64,000 bases of DNA from Caldilinea sp. CFX5. Lineage in GTDB: Bacteria; Chloroflexota; Anaerolineae; Caldilineales; Caldilineaceae. The notes under the pieces were generated by a model. The model searched no databases and had not been told where the DNA came from. It saw only the letters and a program-made list of their open reading frames with translations. Positions within the stretch are counted from its first letter, which is position 1. Every line of letters starts with the position of its first letter. The stretch spans positions 4,574-68,573 of the forward strand of contig QWII01000077.1 in the NCBI GenBank assembly GCA_021405325.1, read 5' to 3'. The position numbers and the translations under genes are program-made. Below are positions 1 to 8,703 of the stretch, piece by piece.

Positions 1-962
1 TCAGGGATGGTCAGCGGCAGCGGAATCACCGTATGGCGACGCGCCGATTCAAAGGCCGCCATCAACACCTCCAGATTTGCCCGCGCCTGTTTGCCATCAA
101 GCGGATGCGCAGTGCCGTCGGCCAGCGTTTGCAGCAGCGCCTCTACCTCCAGTTGGAACGGATTGTTTTCCGGCGGCGCAACGATCTCCGGTTCGGACTG
201 ACCGGGCCGGATAATCCGCAATTGCAAGCTGCGATCCCCGCCCACTTCAATCATGCCCTCGGCGCCATAGAGATAGGCTTTCTGGTAGGCCGCCGGCGCT
301 GCCGACCCCAACTCCATCACCCCGCGCACACCATTGGCAAAGGCAAAGTTGACCAGCGCCCCCTTCTCCACCAGATGCCCATAGCGATATTTGATCTCAC
401 TCAAATCAACCTGGGCAAAGACCCACTGGATCGGCGCATCGCCGGCATAGAAGCGCAAGAGGTCAATGTTATGGGTGCCGTCGGTCAACAGGTCGCCCAT
501 ACAGATGCCATGCACCTGGATCAACTGCCCGATGGCGCCAATCGCCACCAGATCGCGCGCCGTGCGATAACAGGGATGAAACCGCCGTTGGTGGCTGACC
601 AGTAACACAGTGCCGGCGCGTTCACAGGCGGCCAACATCGCGTCCGCCTCACCCAGGCTTACAGCCATCGGCTTTTCACAGATGATGGCTTTGGCGCCCG
701 CTGCCGCTGCCGCCATCGTCATCTCGGCGTGAAGGGGCGGCCAGGTGCAAATGCTCACAATGTCTGGGCGTTCCTTGTCCAACATCTCCCGATAATCGGC
801 ATAGAGCGCAGTCAGACCAAACTCCTGCCCAAAGCCGGCCCGAATGGTCGGTTCCGGTTCGGCGCCAGTCACGACTTTGACTTGCGGTACTTGCTGGTAG
901 CCCTGCACATGAAAACGCGCAATCCGTCCACAACCGATGATGCCAACGCGATAGTCTGCCAT
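1..962 (-). CDS. Gfo/Idh/MocA-family dehydrogenase, 3' end outside window
   Basis: NAD(P)-dependent sugar or cyclitol oxidoreductase, cytoplasmic. The start is ATG at 962 and the frame stays open to base 1, so the C-terminus lies beyond the window; about 320 residues are visible of a usual 330-400. Residues 8-15 carry the Rossmann motif GIIGCGRIA. Residues 96-98 are the EKP motif with the catalytic-region lysine. Residues 162-169 (GTHNIDLL) are the conserved Asp/His segment of the C-terminal domain. It is the last visible gene of the sugar-uptake operon, 20 bp after the TIM-barrel isomerase gene, which suggests both act on the imported sugar. The exact substrate cannot be read from sequence. 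Confidence 0.9.
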   Translation of the reverse strand, partial: MADYRVGIIGCGRIARFHVQGYQQVPQVKVVTGAEPEPTIRAGFGQEFGLTALYADYREMLDKERPDIVSICTWPPLHAEMTMAAAAAGAKAIICEKPMAVSLGEADAMLAACERAGTVLLVSHQRRFHPCYRTARDLVAIGAIGQLIQVHGICMGDLLTDGTHNIDLLRFYAGDAPIQWVFAQVDLSEIKYRYGHLVEKGALVNFAFANGVRGVMELGSAAPAAYQKAYLYGAEGMIEVGGDRSLQLRIIRPGQSEPEIVAPPENNPFQLEVEALLQTLADGTAHPLDGKQARANLEVLMAAFESARRHTVIPLPLTIP

Positions 963-982
963 GATTGATCTCTCCTCTGTTC

Positions 983-1987
983 TCAACCTCTCACTCTCTC
1001 CCCTGCATGTCGCGCTACCACCTGATCCCGCAGCCGTCGGGCGTAGTCGGCATTGTATTGTAAGCGTGCCGGAATCACTGTCGCCCAATCAATGTCTTTG
1101 GATTCTTCTGGGCGGGGATGAAGACCGGCGCGCACCTGTTGGTCGCCGCGCCAGAGGTGCTTCACCAGTTGGGCCATGCGTTGCGGCGTGCGGTCGGTGA
1201 AACTTTGCAAAAATGCTTCCTCGTAGAAAGGAATAGGGATAAAGCCGCCACTGTCTTCGATGTTGAGATTGATATTGGGGTTCGCCGTATAAAGCATGTC
1301 AACAATCGCCGGCAGATCAACCAGACCGCGGCCCAGTGGCGCACCACCTAGCCAGTTGTACCCATCTGCCGTCGGATAGATGCAGGTGTCCTTGAAATGG
1401 GTCGTATGGATATAGGGCAGCAGGGTTTGCGCCGCCTCAATGGGATCTTCCAACAGCCCCAGTGCGTTGGCCGTATCAAGGTTGACGCCAACATAGGGTG
1501 AAGCAACCGTTTCGATCAATTGGCGCAACTCCAACGAGGTGAGATCGACATGTAATTCCATCGTCACCATCACATTGTAGTCCGCTGCCAGCTTGCTAAG
1601 TTCCCGTAACACGTGCGCCGTAAGCTCCAGTTGCTCATGGAACGTGGGTGCGGTCAAGGTGCGCTCTTTGAGCAACCCGAAACAGGTGTTGAGCAGCGGT
1701 GAGCCGACTTCCGCGGCCAGTGGAAAGAGTGGTTGCCATGCTGCTACCAGTTCTGCCACCGTTTTCCCGCTGCGGCCAGGGTTGACGCCGGCGCCGCCTA
1801 ATTCCAGATAGAGCTGATGGCTGCGCACTTGCTCTAGAAAGTGTGCCCGCTCCGCTTCAGGGCAAGCCAGCAGCGTCTGGGCGCCCAACTGAATGCCTTC
1901 CAGGCCGTGGGCCAGCGTCTGCTGCACCAGACCCGCCAGATCGAGATTGAGATAACGCAACGTATGCGCATCCAAACCAACTTTCAT
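983..1987 (-). CDS. sugar phosphate isomerase/epimerase (xylose isomerase-like TIM barrel)
   Basis: 334-residue protein of the AP-endonuclease-2/xylose-isomerase-like TIM-barrel family, which isomerises or epimerises sugars and inosose-like compounds with a divalent metal. Candidate metal ligands sit at the ends of the strands in the expected order: E144 in VTMELHVD, D171 in VNLDTAN, H197 in THFKD and E244 in NIEDSGG. The start overlaps the stop of the FtsX-type permease gene by 4 bp, so translation is probably coupled. Pairing with a Gfo/Idh/MocA dehydrogenase is typical for catabolism of sugars or cyclitols. Substrate unknown. Confidence 0.85.
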   Translation of the reverse strand: MKVGLDAHTLRYLNLDLAGLVQQTLAHGLEGIQLGAQTLLACPEAERAHFLEQVRSHQLYLELGGAGVNPGRSGKTVAELVAAWQPLFPLAAEVGSPLLNTCFGLLKERTLTAPTFHEQLELTAHVLRELSKLAADYNVMVTMELHVDLTSLELRQLIETVASPYVGVNLDTANALGLLEDPIEAAQTLLPYIHTTHFKDTCIYPTADGYNWLGGAPLGRGLVDLPAIVDMLYTANPNINLNIEDSGGFIPIPFYEEAFLQSFTDRTPQRMAQLVKHLWRGDQQVRAGLHPRPEESKDIDWATVIPARLQYNADYARRLRDQVVARHAGERVRG

Positions 1988-4890
1988 AACGCTTCTCCTA
2001 ACTTGACCGCCTGGAACATCTTGATCCGCAGGAGCAGCCAGATCACACTGACGGTGGCGACCAGCAACATCGCAACCAACACTGTGACGATAATGCTGAC
2101 ATCATTCCAGGCAATAAGAACCACAAAGGGCGGGAAGAGATCAGCCGGCGTATAGCCGACCTGGAGAAAGGGAATAAAGAGATGGCTACTCAGGAGACCC
2201 AAATAGCTGCCGATGGCAATACCGGTCGCCGTGATCAGGATCTGTTCACTGCCCAACGAAAGCGCCAGTTGCCGCGACGAGAGACCAATGGCGCGCAAAA
2301 TCCCCAACTGCACAAAGCGTTGGCGAAAGGAGAGAACGGCATAGATGATCAGCGCCAACATACTCAACCCCGTCGTCGCCACAAAGCCGACCGAGAGAAA
2401 GCCAAAGAGACCAATACGCTCCGGTTTGCGCTGCGCTTTGTTGATGAGTGCCCGTGCGTCCTGCACCCCTAGCACGCGATAGCCAATGTCGTTTAATTGC
2501 GCCGTCAACTCCTCGACATTTACTCCCTCTTCGGTTGCCAGCCAGACCGTATAGGGTAGCTCCTGCCCCAACGCTTCAAAGATATAATCGAGGTTGGCGA
2601 TAAAAAAGGCGCCGTTTTGCGGGTAGGCCGTTGGAAAGAGATCCGTCGCGCCGACAATCTGAAAGGTGACGCCCTGATTGCTCGTGGCGATCAGCCCGCG
2701 CAGGATGACGGCATCGCCCACCGCTAACTGGGTCTGTTCCAGAAAGGCGCGACTGACGATCACGCCGCTATATTCTACGGCCAGCGCATTCATCAACGCC
2801 CCTAAGGACGACCGGGAAAAATCGGGCCGAAAGTAGGCCACGGCGGGGAAGTCGGCGCGGTCGATGCCATAGAGGATGCCTTCCAGCACCTGGTTGTTGA
2901 TGCTGGTGGAGACTTCAAATTGACCGATACGGGTTGCTGCTTTCACGCCATCGGCGCGTTGGTGATCTTCGACCGGCATGTTGATCCAGACCGCCGGAGG
3001 TTCGGCGTTACTGCTGGCGTTGCTGTTGGTCGCTGTGGTTTCCCCGCTGGCATTCTCCTGTTGGACGACCCCCACGCCCTCGGTTAAGGCCAGATCGGCG
3101 CCGATCTGGTAAAAGGCGCGCGCCACCAAATTTTCATCCAACGTGCGCGCCATCGAAGCCGTGAAGGTGCCTAAGCCGGTGGTCAAAATCAACAGAAGGA
3201 GCAAACTCGCATAGCTTTGGTTGGAGCGACCGAGGTTATAAAGTGCCAACAGAAAAGCGACCCCGCCCATTCGCCCCCACAGCCAGCCCAGAAAACGCGC
3301 CACCAGGGGAAATAGGCGCACACAAAAGAGCGCGGCCGCAAAGATGAAGAGCGTCGGCGCCAAAAAGAGCAGCGGGTTTTCCAGCGGATCCGCCGGTGCG
3401 CTACCCTGGAGAAAGGCAATGCGTCCCTGCGTCTTGAGCAGATAAAAGCCATAACCGGCCACAAGGAGCAGAAGCAGATCAAGATAAGCGCGTTGCCAGA
3501 AGGGACTGCGTTGGGTGCGTCCGCTCTCCTGCTTGGCCGCCACAATGGTGAGGCGGGCGGCTTCAATCGCCGGCAGCAGCGTCGCCACCAGCGCCAGCGC
3601 CAGCGCACCCAAGCCATAATAGAGACTGCGTTGCGTCACGGCGACCTGTAGCGGCGGCCCACTCTGAAAAGCCAGAAAATGATAGGTGCTGCCAATCGCC
3701 GTCGCCACGGCCCGGCCCAACCACGGCCCAACCAGCAGCGCGATCAGCCCCAAGGTCAAGCCTTGCAGGGCATAGACCACCAGGAGTTGGTTGCTGCTGG
3801 CGCCCCGGCTTTTGAGGATCGAAATTTCCGTTTGCTGCCGTTTGACCGCACTGTCGGCGATCAGCACAATGAAATAGAGAATCAGCCCCAAAATGGGAAT
3901 GCCAAAGAGGAGCAACAACACCGCCTGCGCAGAAGCGGCGCGTTGATAGCGGGTGAGTGCGGCCAGCGGGGAAAATTCCAGATAGGTGTTGGGCAACCGC
4001 TGCTGTACGCGCACATTGACTTCGTTGACACGCGCCAGGAAACCACCGACATTTTCAGAGCGCACCCTAGCGCCATTAAAGACCTTGTACCAACCAATAT
4101 CCGAATAGGCGTGCGGCACCAGCGGCGTGATCGTGCTCACATAAACCGCCGCCGGGGTCAGGAAAACATTGGCAAACGCTGCCGGCGACATCGACCAGAA
4201 ATCGGGGTCGTCCCGGTTGGGCGCCCAGATGCCGGCAATGCGCACCGGAATTTCCAACCGTTTACGCCCGCCGCCGGGGATGCGCGCACTGGGGTCAAAG
4301 AGCATCAACTCTTCGCCCACTTGCAGCCCGGTTTCCGCCGCCAGATCCTGGTGGATCAGCACAGCGATTGGCCCGCTTGTACCGGCATTCGGCGGTGGTG
4401 TTTGCCCATCGACCAGGGTGATATGATTCTCGATGCCTTCAACAAAGCCCAAATAACCGCGCAACAGCGGTTGGTCGCGGCCAATGTTATACGAACCGCC
4501 AACGCTGGGGAAGACCTGGAGAATGTCACTTTTGACATAGTGCAGCCCACCCTGCACCGGCAAGCCTAACTCATCAGCGATGGTGTTGGTCATGTAGTCG
4601 TGGGCCGCCTGATAATGTTCCCAATCGGTGCCGCCGGTGGAGCCGCTGGTGTAATGGTAGAAAAAAGTAAAGGCGGGCCGGTTGCGCAGTTCGGTCCCTT
4701 CTAACTCTTGTTGCAGTTGGCTGCGGTTGACGGCATCGGTGTACATGGGCAGGGCCGCCGTCAACGCCACCACCATCACCCAACCACAGAGCAGCGACAA
4801 CGTGAGCGCCGGTTCACTACGCAAACGCTTGAGCGCAAAACGCCATAAACCAAAGTAACGGGACGGTAGAGACATGGACGACACTACCAT
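1984..4890 (-). CDS. large ABC transporter permease with two FtsX domains
   Basis: 968-residue membrane protein of the FtsX/MacB type. One membrane segment near residues 30-50 is followed by a large extracellular domain (about 50-330). A first FtsX block follows (about 340-470, with the cytoplasmic motif ISILKSRGAS), then central helices (about 480-620), a second extracellular domain and a C-terminal FtsX block (about 830-968, QLGILRAIGLSSRQ). The start ATG overlaps the stop of the upstream permease gene in TAATG. Such permeases work with a separate LolD/MacB-like ATPase; none is encoded in this window. Its place inside a sugar ABC operon is unusual. Role unknown, perhaps export or envelope remodelling. 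Confidence 0.85.
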   Translation of the reverse strand: MVVSSMSLPSRYFGLWRFALKRLRSEPALTLSLLCGWVMVVALTAALPMYTDAVNRSQLQQELEGTELRNRPAFTFFYHYTSGSTGGTDWEHYQAAHDYMTNTIADELGLPVQGGLHYVKSDILQVFPSVGGSYNIGRDQPLLRGYLGFVEGIENHITLVDGQTPPPNAGTSGPIAVLIHQDLAAETGLQVGEELMLFDPSARIPGGGRKRLEIPVRIAGIWAPNRDDPDFWSMSPAAFANVFLTPAAVYVSTITPLVPHAYSDIGWYKVFNGARVRSENVGGFLARVNEVNVRVQQRLPNTYLEFSPLAALTRYQRAASAQAVLLLLFGIPILGLILYFIVLIADSAVKRQQTEISILKSRGASSNQLLVVYALQGLTLGLIALLVGPWLGRAVATAIGSTYHFLAFQSGPPLQVAVTQRSLYYGLGALALALVATLLPAIEAARLTIVAAKQESGRTQRSPFWQRAYLDLLLLLVAGYGFYLLKTQGRIAFLQGSAPADPLENPLLFLAPTLFIFAAALFCVRLFPLVARFLGWLWGRMGGVAFLLALYNLGRSNQSYASLLLLLILTTGLGTFTASMARTLDENLVARAFYQIGADLALTEGVGVVQQENASGETTATNSNASSNAEPPAVWINMPVEDHQRADGVKAATRIGQFEVSTSINNQVLEGILYGIDRADFPAVAYFRPDFSRSSLGALMNALAVEYSGVIVSRAFLEQTQLAVGDAVILRGLIATSNQGVTFQIVGATDLFPTAYPQNGAFFIANLDYIFEALGQELPYTVWLATEEGVNVEELTAQLNDIGYRVLGVQDARALINKAQRKPERIGLFGFLSVGFVATTGLSMLALIIYAVLSFRQRFVQLGILRAIGLSSRQLALSLGSEQILITATGIAIGSYLGLLSSHLFIPFLQVGYTPADLFPPFVVLIAWNDVSIIVTVLVAMLLVATVSVIWLLLRIKMFQAVKLGEAL

Positions 4891-5777
4891 TACATCTTAA
4901 TCGCGCCGGAACTTAACCCTTCCACAAAGAGCCGGCTGGTAAAGGCAAAGAGGATGATCAGCGGGATCGATGCCAGCACATACCCTGCCATCAACGGCCC
5001 CCAAATGCTGTACCACGCCGTGCGAAAGGCATACAGCCCAATCGTCAAGGTCATCAAACTTTGGTTAGAGAGGGTGACAATCGGCCAGATCAGATCGTTC
5101 CAGGTGCCAAGAATGTGCATAATCGCCACCACGCCCAGGATCGACTGGGAGAGGGGCAGACCGATGCGCATAAAGGTCTGCATCTCATTGGCGCCGTCAA
5201 TGCGCGCCGCCTCAAACATCTCTTCCGGCATACTCTGGAAGAAAGAGCGTAGAATAAAGATGGCAAAGACTTGCCCGCCGGCAATGTAGGGCAGAATCAG
5301 CACCAGATGCGTATTGAGCAGCCCCAGCGTCTTCACCAGCAAAAAAGCCGGAATCAGCGTCAACTCGCCCGGAATCATCAACAATGCGATCACCAGATAG
5401 AAGAAGAACTCGCGCCCAGGAAAGGGATAGCGGGCAAAGGCCCATGATGCCAACGCCGCCAGCGCCACCATAAAGATCACCGAGCCGCCGCTGACGATGA
5501 TGCTGTTGAGAATATACTTCGAGACGATCCGCCACGCCTCGCTATAATTTTCCGGGTGGAGCGGAAAGGTGAGGGTAAAGGCGTGATGGTTAAATTGGGG
5601 CAGGCTCTTAAACGAGATGATCACCGTGATGATAAAGGGCAAAAACATCAGAAAGGCGACCGTCGAGAGAAAGAGATAGCGGAACCAGTCGCCCGTGCGC
5701 CAGAGGCGGCGCAGGTTGTAGCCCAGCCCTTGGCGGGGCATCGTCACGGTTGCTTGGACAGGTTGTGCGTAGGCCAT
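4890..5777 (-). CDS. carbohydrate ABC transporter permease (MalG type)
   Basis: 295-residue inner-membrane permease of the binding-protein-dependent sugar importers. It has six predicted helices beginning near residue 35 (FRYLFLSTVAFLMFLPFII) and the EAA loop at about 189-209 (EAARIDGANEM...GLPL) that contacts the ATPase. It follows the MalF-type gene by 3 bp. No ATPase gene is nearby, so a shared MsmK/UgpC-type ATPase elsewhere in the genome is likely, as is common for this transporter class. Confidence 0.93.
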   Translation of the reverse strand: MAYAQPVQATVTMPRQGLGYNLRRLWRTGDWFRYLFLSTVAFLMFLPFIITVIISFKSLPQFNHHAFTLTFPLHPENYSEAWRIVSKYILNSIIVSGGSVIFMVALAALASWAFARYPFPGREFFFYLVIALLMIPGELTLIPAFLLVKTLGLLNTHLVLILPYIAGGQVFAIFILRSFFQSMPEEMFEAARIDGANEMQTFMRIGLPLSQSILGVVAIMHILGTWNDLIWPIVTLSNQSLMTLTIGLYAFRTAWYSIWGPLMAGYVLASIPLIILFAFTSRLFVEGLSSGAIKM

Positions 5778-5780
5778 GAT

Positions 5781-6743
5781 TTAAATCTCACTCTTGACAA
5801 ACTTCATATTAAACAACGTCAGGCCAAAGATAATGAGAAAGAGGAACATGCCAATCGCCGAGGCATAGCCCATCTTATTCCAGAGAAAGGCGTTGTTATA
5901 CATCCATAGCCCCGGCACCATGCTGGCCGTCCCCGGTCCGCCGTTGGTCATGACAAAGATGCCGACCCAGCCCTGCAAGCCGCCGATGACCGAGAGGACA
6001 GTGATCAACTTGATCTGTCCCATGATCAGCGGCAGGTCAATCGCCCAGATCCGCCGCAACCCGGTGCAGCCATCCACCTGTGCGCTGTCGATCACCTCGC
6101 GCGAGATGCCCTGGAGACCAGCCAGGTAGATCAGCACCGTCACCCCGGCGACCCAGGGAAAGCCCATAAAGGTAACAGCATAGAGCGCCGTCTTGGGGCT
6201 GCCCAACCAGGGCTGTTGTAGATGTTCCAAGCCAACCCCGGCCAGGATCGCGTTGAGCAAACCATGCGTACCGTCATAGATAAATTGCCAGAGGAGCAGG
6301 TTGACAATCCCCGGCACCACCGTCGGCAGAATCATCAGCACCCGGTAGGTGTATTGCGAGACCTGATTGCGCAGGTTGAAGATCATCTCGGCGACGAGGA
6401 AAGGAATCGTCACCCCGCTGACCACCCGCCAGAGGGTGAGGATGCCAACATTGCCCAGCGACTTCTGGAACACTTCATCTTTGGTAAAGAGTTCAATAAA
6501 GTTGCCCAGGCCGACAAATTTGGGCGGTAAGCCTACATCCCACTCAAAGAAAGAGCGATACAGCCCCATAAAGGCCGGGTAGTAGTTAAAGGTAATGAGC
6601 AGGGTAAAGGTGGGGATCAACATCAAATAGGCGTAGCGGTAGCGATAGATGCGGGCCAACAGCGCCTCCTGTTTGCGCCCCTGTACCGCCGGCTGCGCCC
6701 CCTGCGCGCCAAAGGGCGCACGCTGCACTTCTTGGGTTGCCAT
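5781..6743 (-). CDS. sugar ABC transporter permease (MalF type)
   Basis: About 320-residue inner-membrane permease. The first helix is near residue 40 (AYLMLIPTFTLLITF) and the EAA loop is at about 217-239 (EVIDSAQVDG ... DLPLIMG). I place the start at the ATG at 6743, because AAAGGA lies 7 bp upstream; a GTG one codon earlier is in frame. It is co-transcribed with the MalG-type gene and separated from the binding-protein gene by about 210 bp that hold an inverted octad repeat. Confidence 0.92.
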   Translation of the reverse strand: MATQEVQRAPFGAQGAQPAVQGRKQEALLARIYRYRYAYLMLIPTFTLLITFNYYPAFMGLYRSFFEWDVGLPPKFVGLGNFIELFTKDEVFQKSLGNVGILTLWRVVSGVTIPFLVAEMIFNLRNQVSQYTYRVLMILPTVVPGIVNLLLWQFIYDGTHGLLNAILAGVGLEHLQQPWLGSPKTALYAVTFMGFPWVAGVTVLIYLAGLQGISREVIDSAQVDGCTGLRRIWAIDLPLIMGQIKLITVLSVIGGLQGWVGIFVMTNGGPGTASMVPGLWMYNNAFLWNKMGYASAIGMFLFLIIFGLTLFNMKFVKSEI

Positions 6744-6771
6744 CACTGCATCCTTTTGGGTCTAAAGATTG

Positions 6772-6946
6772 TTGTCGCGTGGTCGTTTGGTCGTTTGGTC
6801 ATGAGGTCTAGGATTTGTCATTCTGTTTACATTGTCAAGGGTAAAGGCTTACCCCATTACACCTTTGGATACCTGACCAAGTGACCTTATGACTACGCGA
6901 CCAAACGACCACGCGACTCTGCGACCAAACGACCACGCGACTCTGG
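6772..6946. repeat. inverted octad array, GGTC type
   Basis: The left side reads GGTCGTTT twice and then GGTCATGA. The right side reads GCGACCAA, ACGACCAC, GCGACTCT twice over. Both have period 8, and the right side is the reverse complement type of the left, so the region can fold into a long hairpin. It separates the binding-protein gene from its permeases. No terminator-like T-run is seen. Confidence 0.75.
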
Positions 6947-6951
6947 ACTAC

Positions 6952-8436
6952 CTACTTACACTGCCAGCCATTATCCGCAATAATGCCCTGAGCATATTCG
7001 ACCATGAGGGCGTCGATCTTTTGGGCGGCTTCATCGGTGGTGACTTCGCCCAGTTGCAGGTCAACCCAGATCGGGGTGATCTTCTCGCGCTGTTCGGTGC
7101 CGATCTTGTCCGGGTAGGTCACCATGCCGGCTTCGCCCAGCCCTTCGGTGATGGCGCGCAGCGGTTCGGCCAGATCAGCGTTGACTTCGACGCCTTTGAT
7201 ATTGGGTAGGAATTGGCCCAATTCCTGAATCATGCGGCTGGCATTGGCGGGCGCCGTGACAAAGCGCAGGAAATCGATCGCCAGGGGCAGGACGCCATCT
7301 TTCTCCGTGCGGCTGGAGACGGCCCACTGGGCAGCGGTGGCGCCGCCGATGGGGGGCGCGGTCTTGCCGGTGGCAAAGGCGGAATCGGCTTCGGTGATGG
7401 TGGGCGCATAGAAGCTGCCCCATTCAAAGGAGACTAGCGGGTCGGCGCGCAAGAGGCCAAAGCGCCAACTGCCATCTTCCAGGACGGCAATCTCCTGATT
7501 GAGGAACTTGCGGGCAAAGTCGGCGCCCTCTACGGCCCAATCGGGCGCCAGGTATTGGGTCAGTTCGACAACCTTGTTCATCCACTCGGCATATTCGGGA
7601 TCGGTTGCCCGGTAGAGACCGGTTTCAATGGCGCAGGCCACCTCTTCCAGCGAGGCGACACCGCCATCCTTGTTGATCTGCTCCTCTTTCTTGGCATAGA
7701 GCATGGCGCCGATCTGCGAGTTGTACCAGGCAATGCGGCCATTGGGAATGACGCCGCTCTCCTGGAGCTTTTTCTGCACTTCGATCCACTCGCCGTAAGT
7801 GGTGGGCGGCTCGACGCCGGCCGCTTTGAAGAGGTCTTTGTTGTAGAAGAAGAAGGTCGTCACCAGGTCAATCGGCACGACATAGAGCTTGCCATCTTGG
7901 AGGCGCTTGGCTTCGGTCGGGATCTCGTAGAATTGATCGAGCCAGCGTTCGCTGCCCGGTTGGCCCGCTTCGACATAGGGGTTGGGTTGCTCAAAGAAGG
8001 GATCGAGCGCCACCCACCAGCCTTTGTCGATCTCGTCCTGAATCCAGAAGGTGTGCGACCAGACAATGTTGGGAATGGTGCCGCCGGCCTGCTGGGTGAC
8101 AATCCACTCATGATCGGCCACGTTGGAGGGCTTGCGAATGATCTCAATTTCCGTACCGGGGTGGGCCTCCGTGTACTCTTTGGCAAGCACTTCGATCATG
8201 TTGTGGGGAATGGGGTTGTTGGGGCTTTTTTCCATGCTCTCGGTGGGGGTATAGGCTTGCACCCAAATCTGGATCTTGCCGGTCATGCCGGCTTCCCCGG
8301 CTGGGGCGGCTTCGCCGGCGCTGGCCTGTGGCGCGGCTTGGGGCGCTGTTCCCGCCGGCGCACAAGCGGCCAATGCGACACCGGTGACGGTCAACCCGGC
8401 GGACTGCAAAAATAGACGACGACTCAACTTCTGCAT
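6952..8436 (-). CDS. sugar ABC transporter substrate-binding lipoprotein
   Basis: 494-residue extracellular solute-binding protein, family 1. I chose the ATG at 8436, which has AGGAGG 6 bp upstream; an in-frame ATG at 8523 would add an unlikely hydrophilic 29-residue extension. The N-terminus carries a twin-arginine motif (SRRLFLQ) and a lipobox (LAAC), so it is likely exported folded by Tat and lipid-anchored. The mature part opens with an Ala/Gly/Pro linker and has the usual two-lobed binding-protein composition. A promoter and a 5'UTR hairpin lie upstream. It delivers the sugar to the two permeases encoded downstream. Confidence 0.93.
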   Translation of the reverse strand: MQKLSRRLFLQSAGLTVTGVALAACAPAGTAPQAAPQASAGEAAPAGEAGMTGKIQIWVQAYTPTESMEKSPNNPIPHNMIEVLAKEYTEAHPGTEIEIIRKPSNVADHEWIVTQQAGGTIPNIVWSHTFWIQDEIDKGWWVALDPFFEQPNPYVEAGQPGSERWLDQFYEIPTEAKRLQDGKLYVVPIDLVTTFFFYNKDLFKAAGVEPPTTYGEWIEVQKKLQESGVIPNGRIAWYNSQIGAMLYAKKEEQINKDGGVASLEEVACAIETGLYRATDPEYAEWMNKVVELTQYLAPDWAVEGADFARKFLNQEIAVLEDGSWRFGLLRADPLVSFEWGSFYAPTITEADSAFATGKTAPPIGGATAAQWAVSSRTEKDGVLPLAIDFLRFVTAPANASRMIQELGQFLPNIKGVEVNADLAEPLRAITEGLGEAGMVTYPDKIGTEQREKITPIWVDLQLGEVTTDEAAQKIDALMVEYAQGIIADNGWQCK

Positions 8437-8532
8437 ACCTGGTTCCTCCTCTTGCAAACGATGAACTTGGAAGCGATGAAATGCGATGTTTGATGACGCT
8501 TGTATGGAAGCAACCGCCTCCACCGGTCATAC

Positions 8533-8566
8533 GGTCTGTCTTGCCCAAAGGCGAGCAAGACAGACC
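8533..8566 (-). promoter_or_regulatory. 12-bp perfect hairpin in the leader of the binding-protein gene
   Basis: The arms GGTCTGTCTTGC and GCAAGACAGACC are separated by 10 nt. It lies between the predicted promoter (8619-8647) and the start codon at 8436. It could be an operator or an mRNA stability hairpin that favours the binding protein over the permeases. There is no T-run, so it is not a simple terminator. Confidence 0.55.
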
Positions 8567-8618
8567 ATAAACCGATCTCGGCGCAGGATTTCTTCAAAAT
8601 TGCAGAGAGATGGCGTTG

Positions 8619-8647
8619 ATCGTATAGCACTTTCGGATGGTTGTCAA
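8619..8647 (-). promoter_or_regulatory. sigma-70-type promoter of the sugar operon
   Basis: On the minus strand, TTGACA (8642-8647) and TACGAT (8619-8624, inside TATACGAT) are separated by 17 bp. It points to the binding-protein gene with a leader of about 175 nt. Confidence 0.65.
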
Positions 8648-8703
8648 GTGCAAAAAAAGCGTCTATGCGCGGCGACTCCACCACCGCCCAAAGATCCTGC
8701 CAC

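Noticed and set aside
6772..6946. CRISPR array
   Set aside because: Units are only 8 bp with no spacers and no cas genes are present.
7555..8415. Long open frame opposite the sugar-binding protein gene
   Set aside because: It is the antisense shadow of a well-supported gene with signal peptide, lipobox and ribosome site. The same holds for long opposite-strand frames at 3679, 8800, 19422, 24025, 30675 and 61235.
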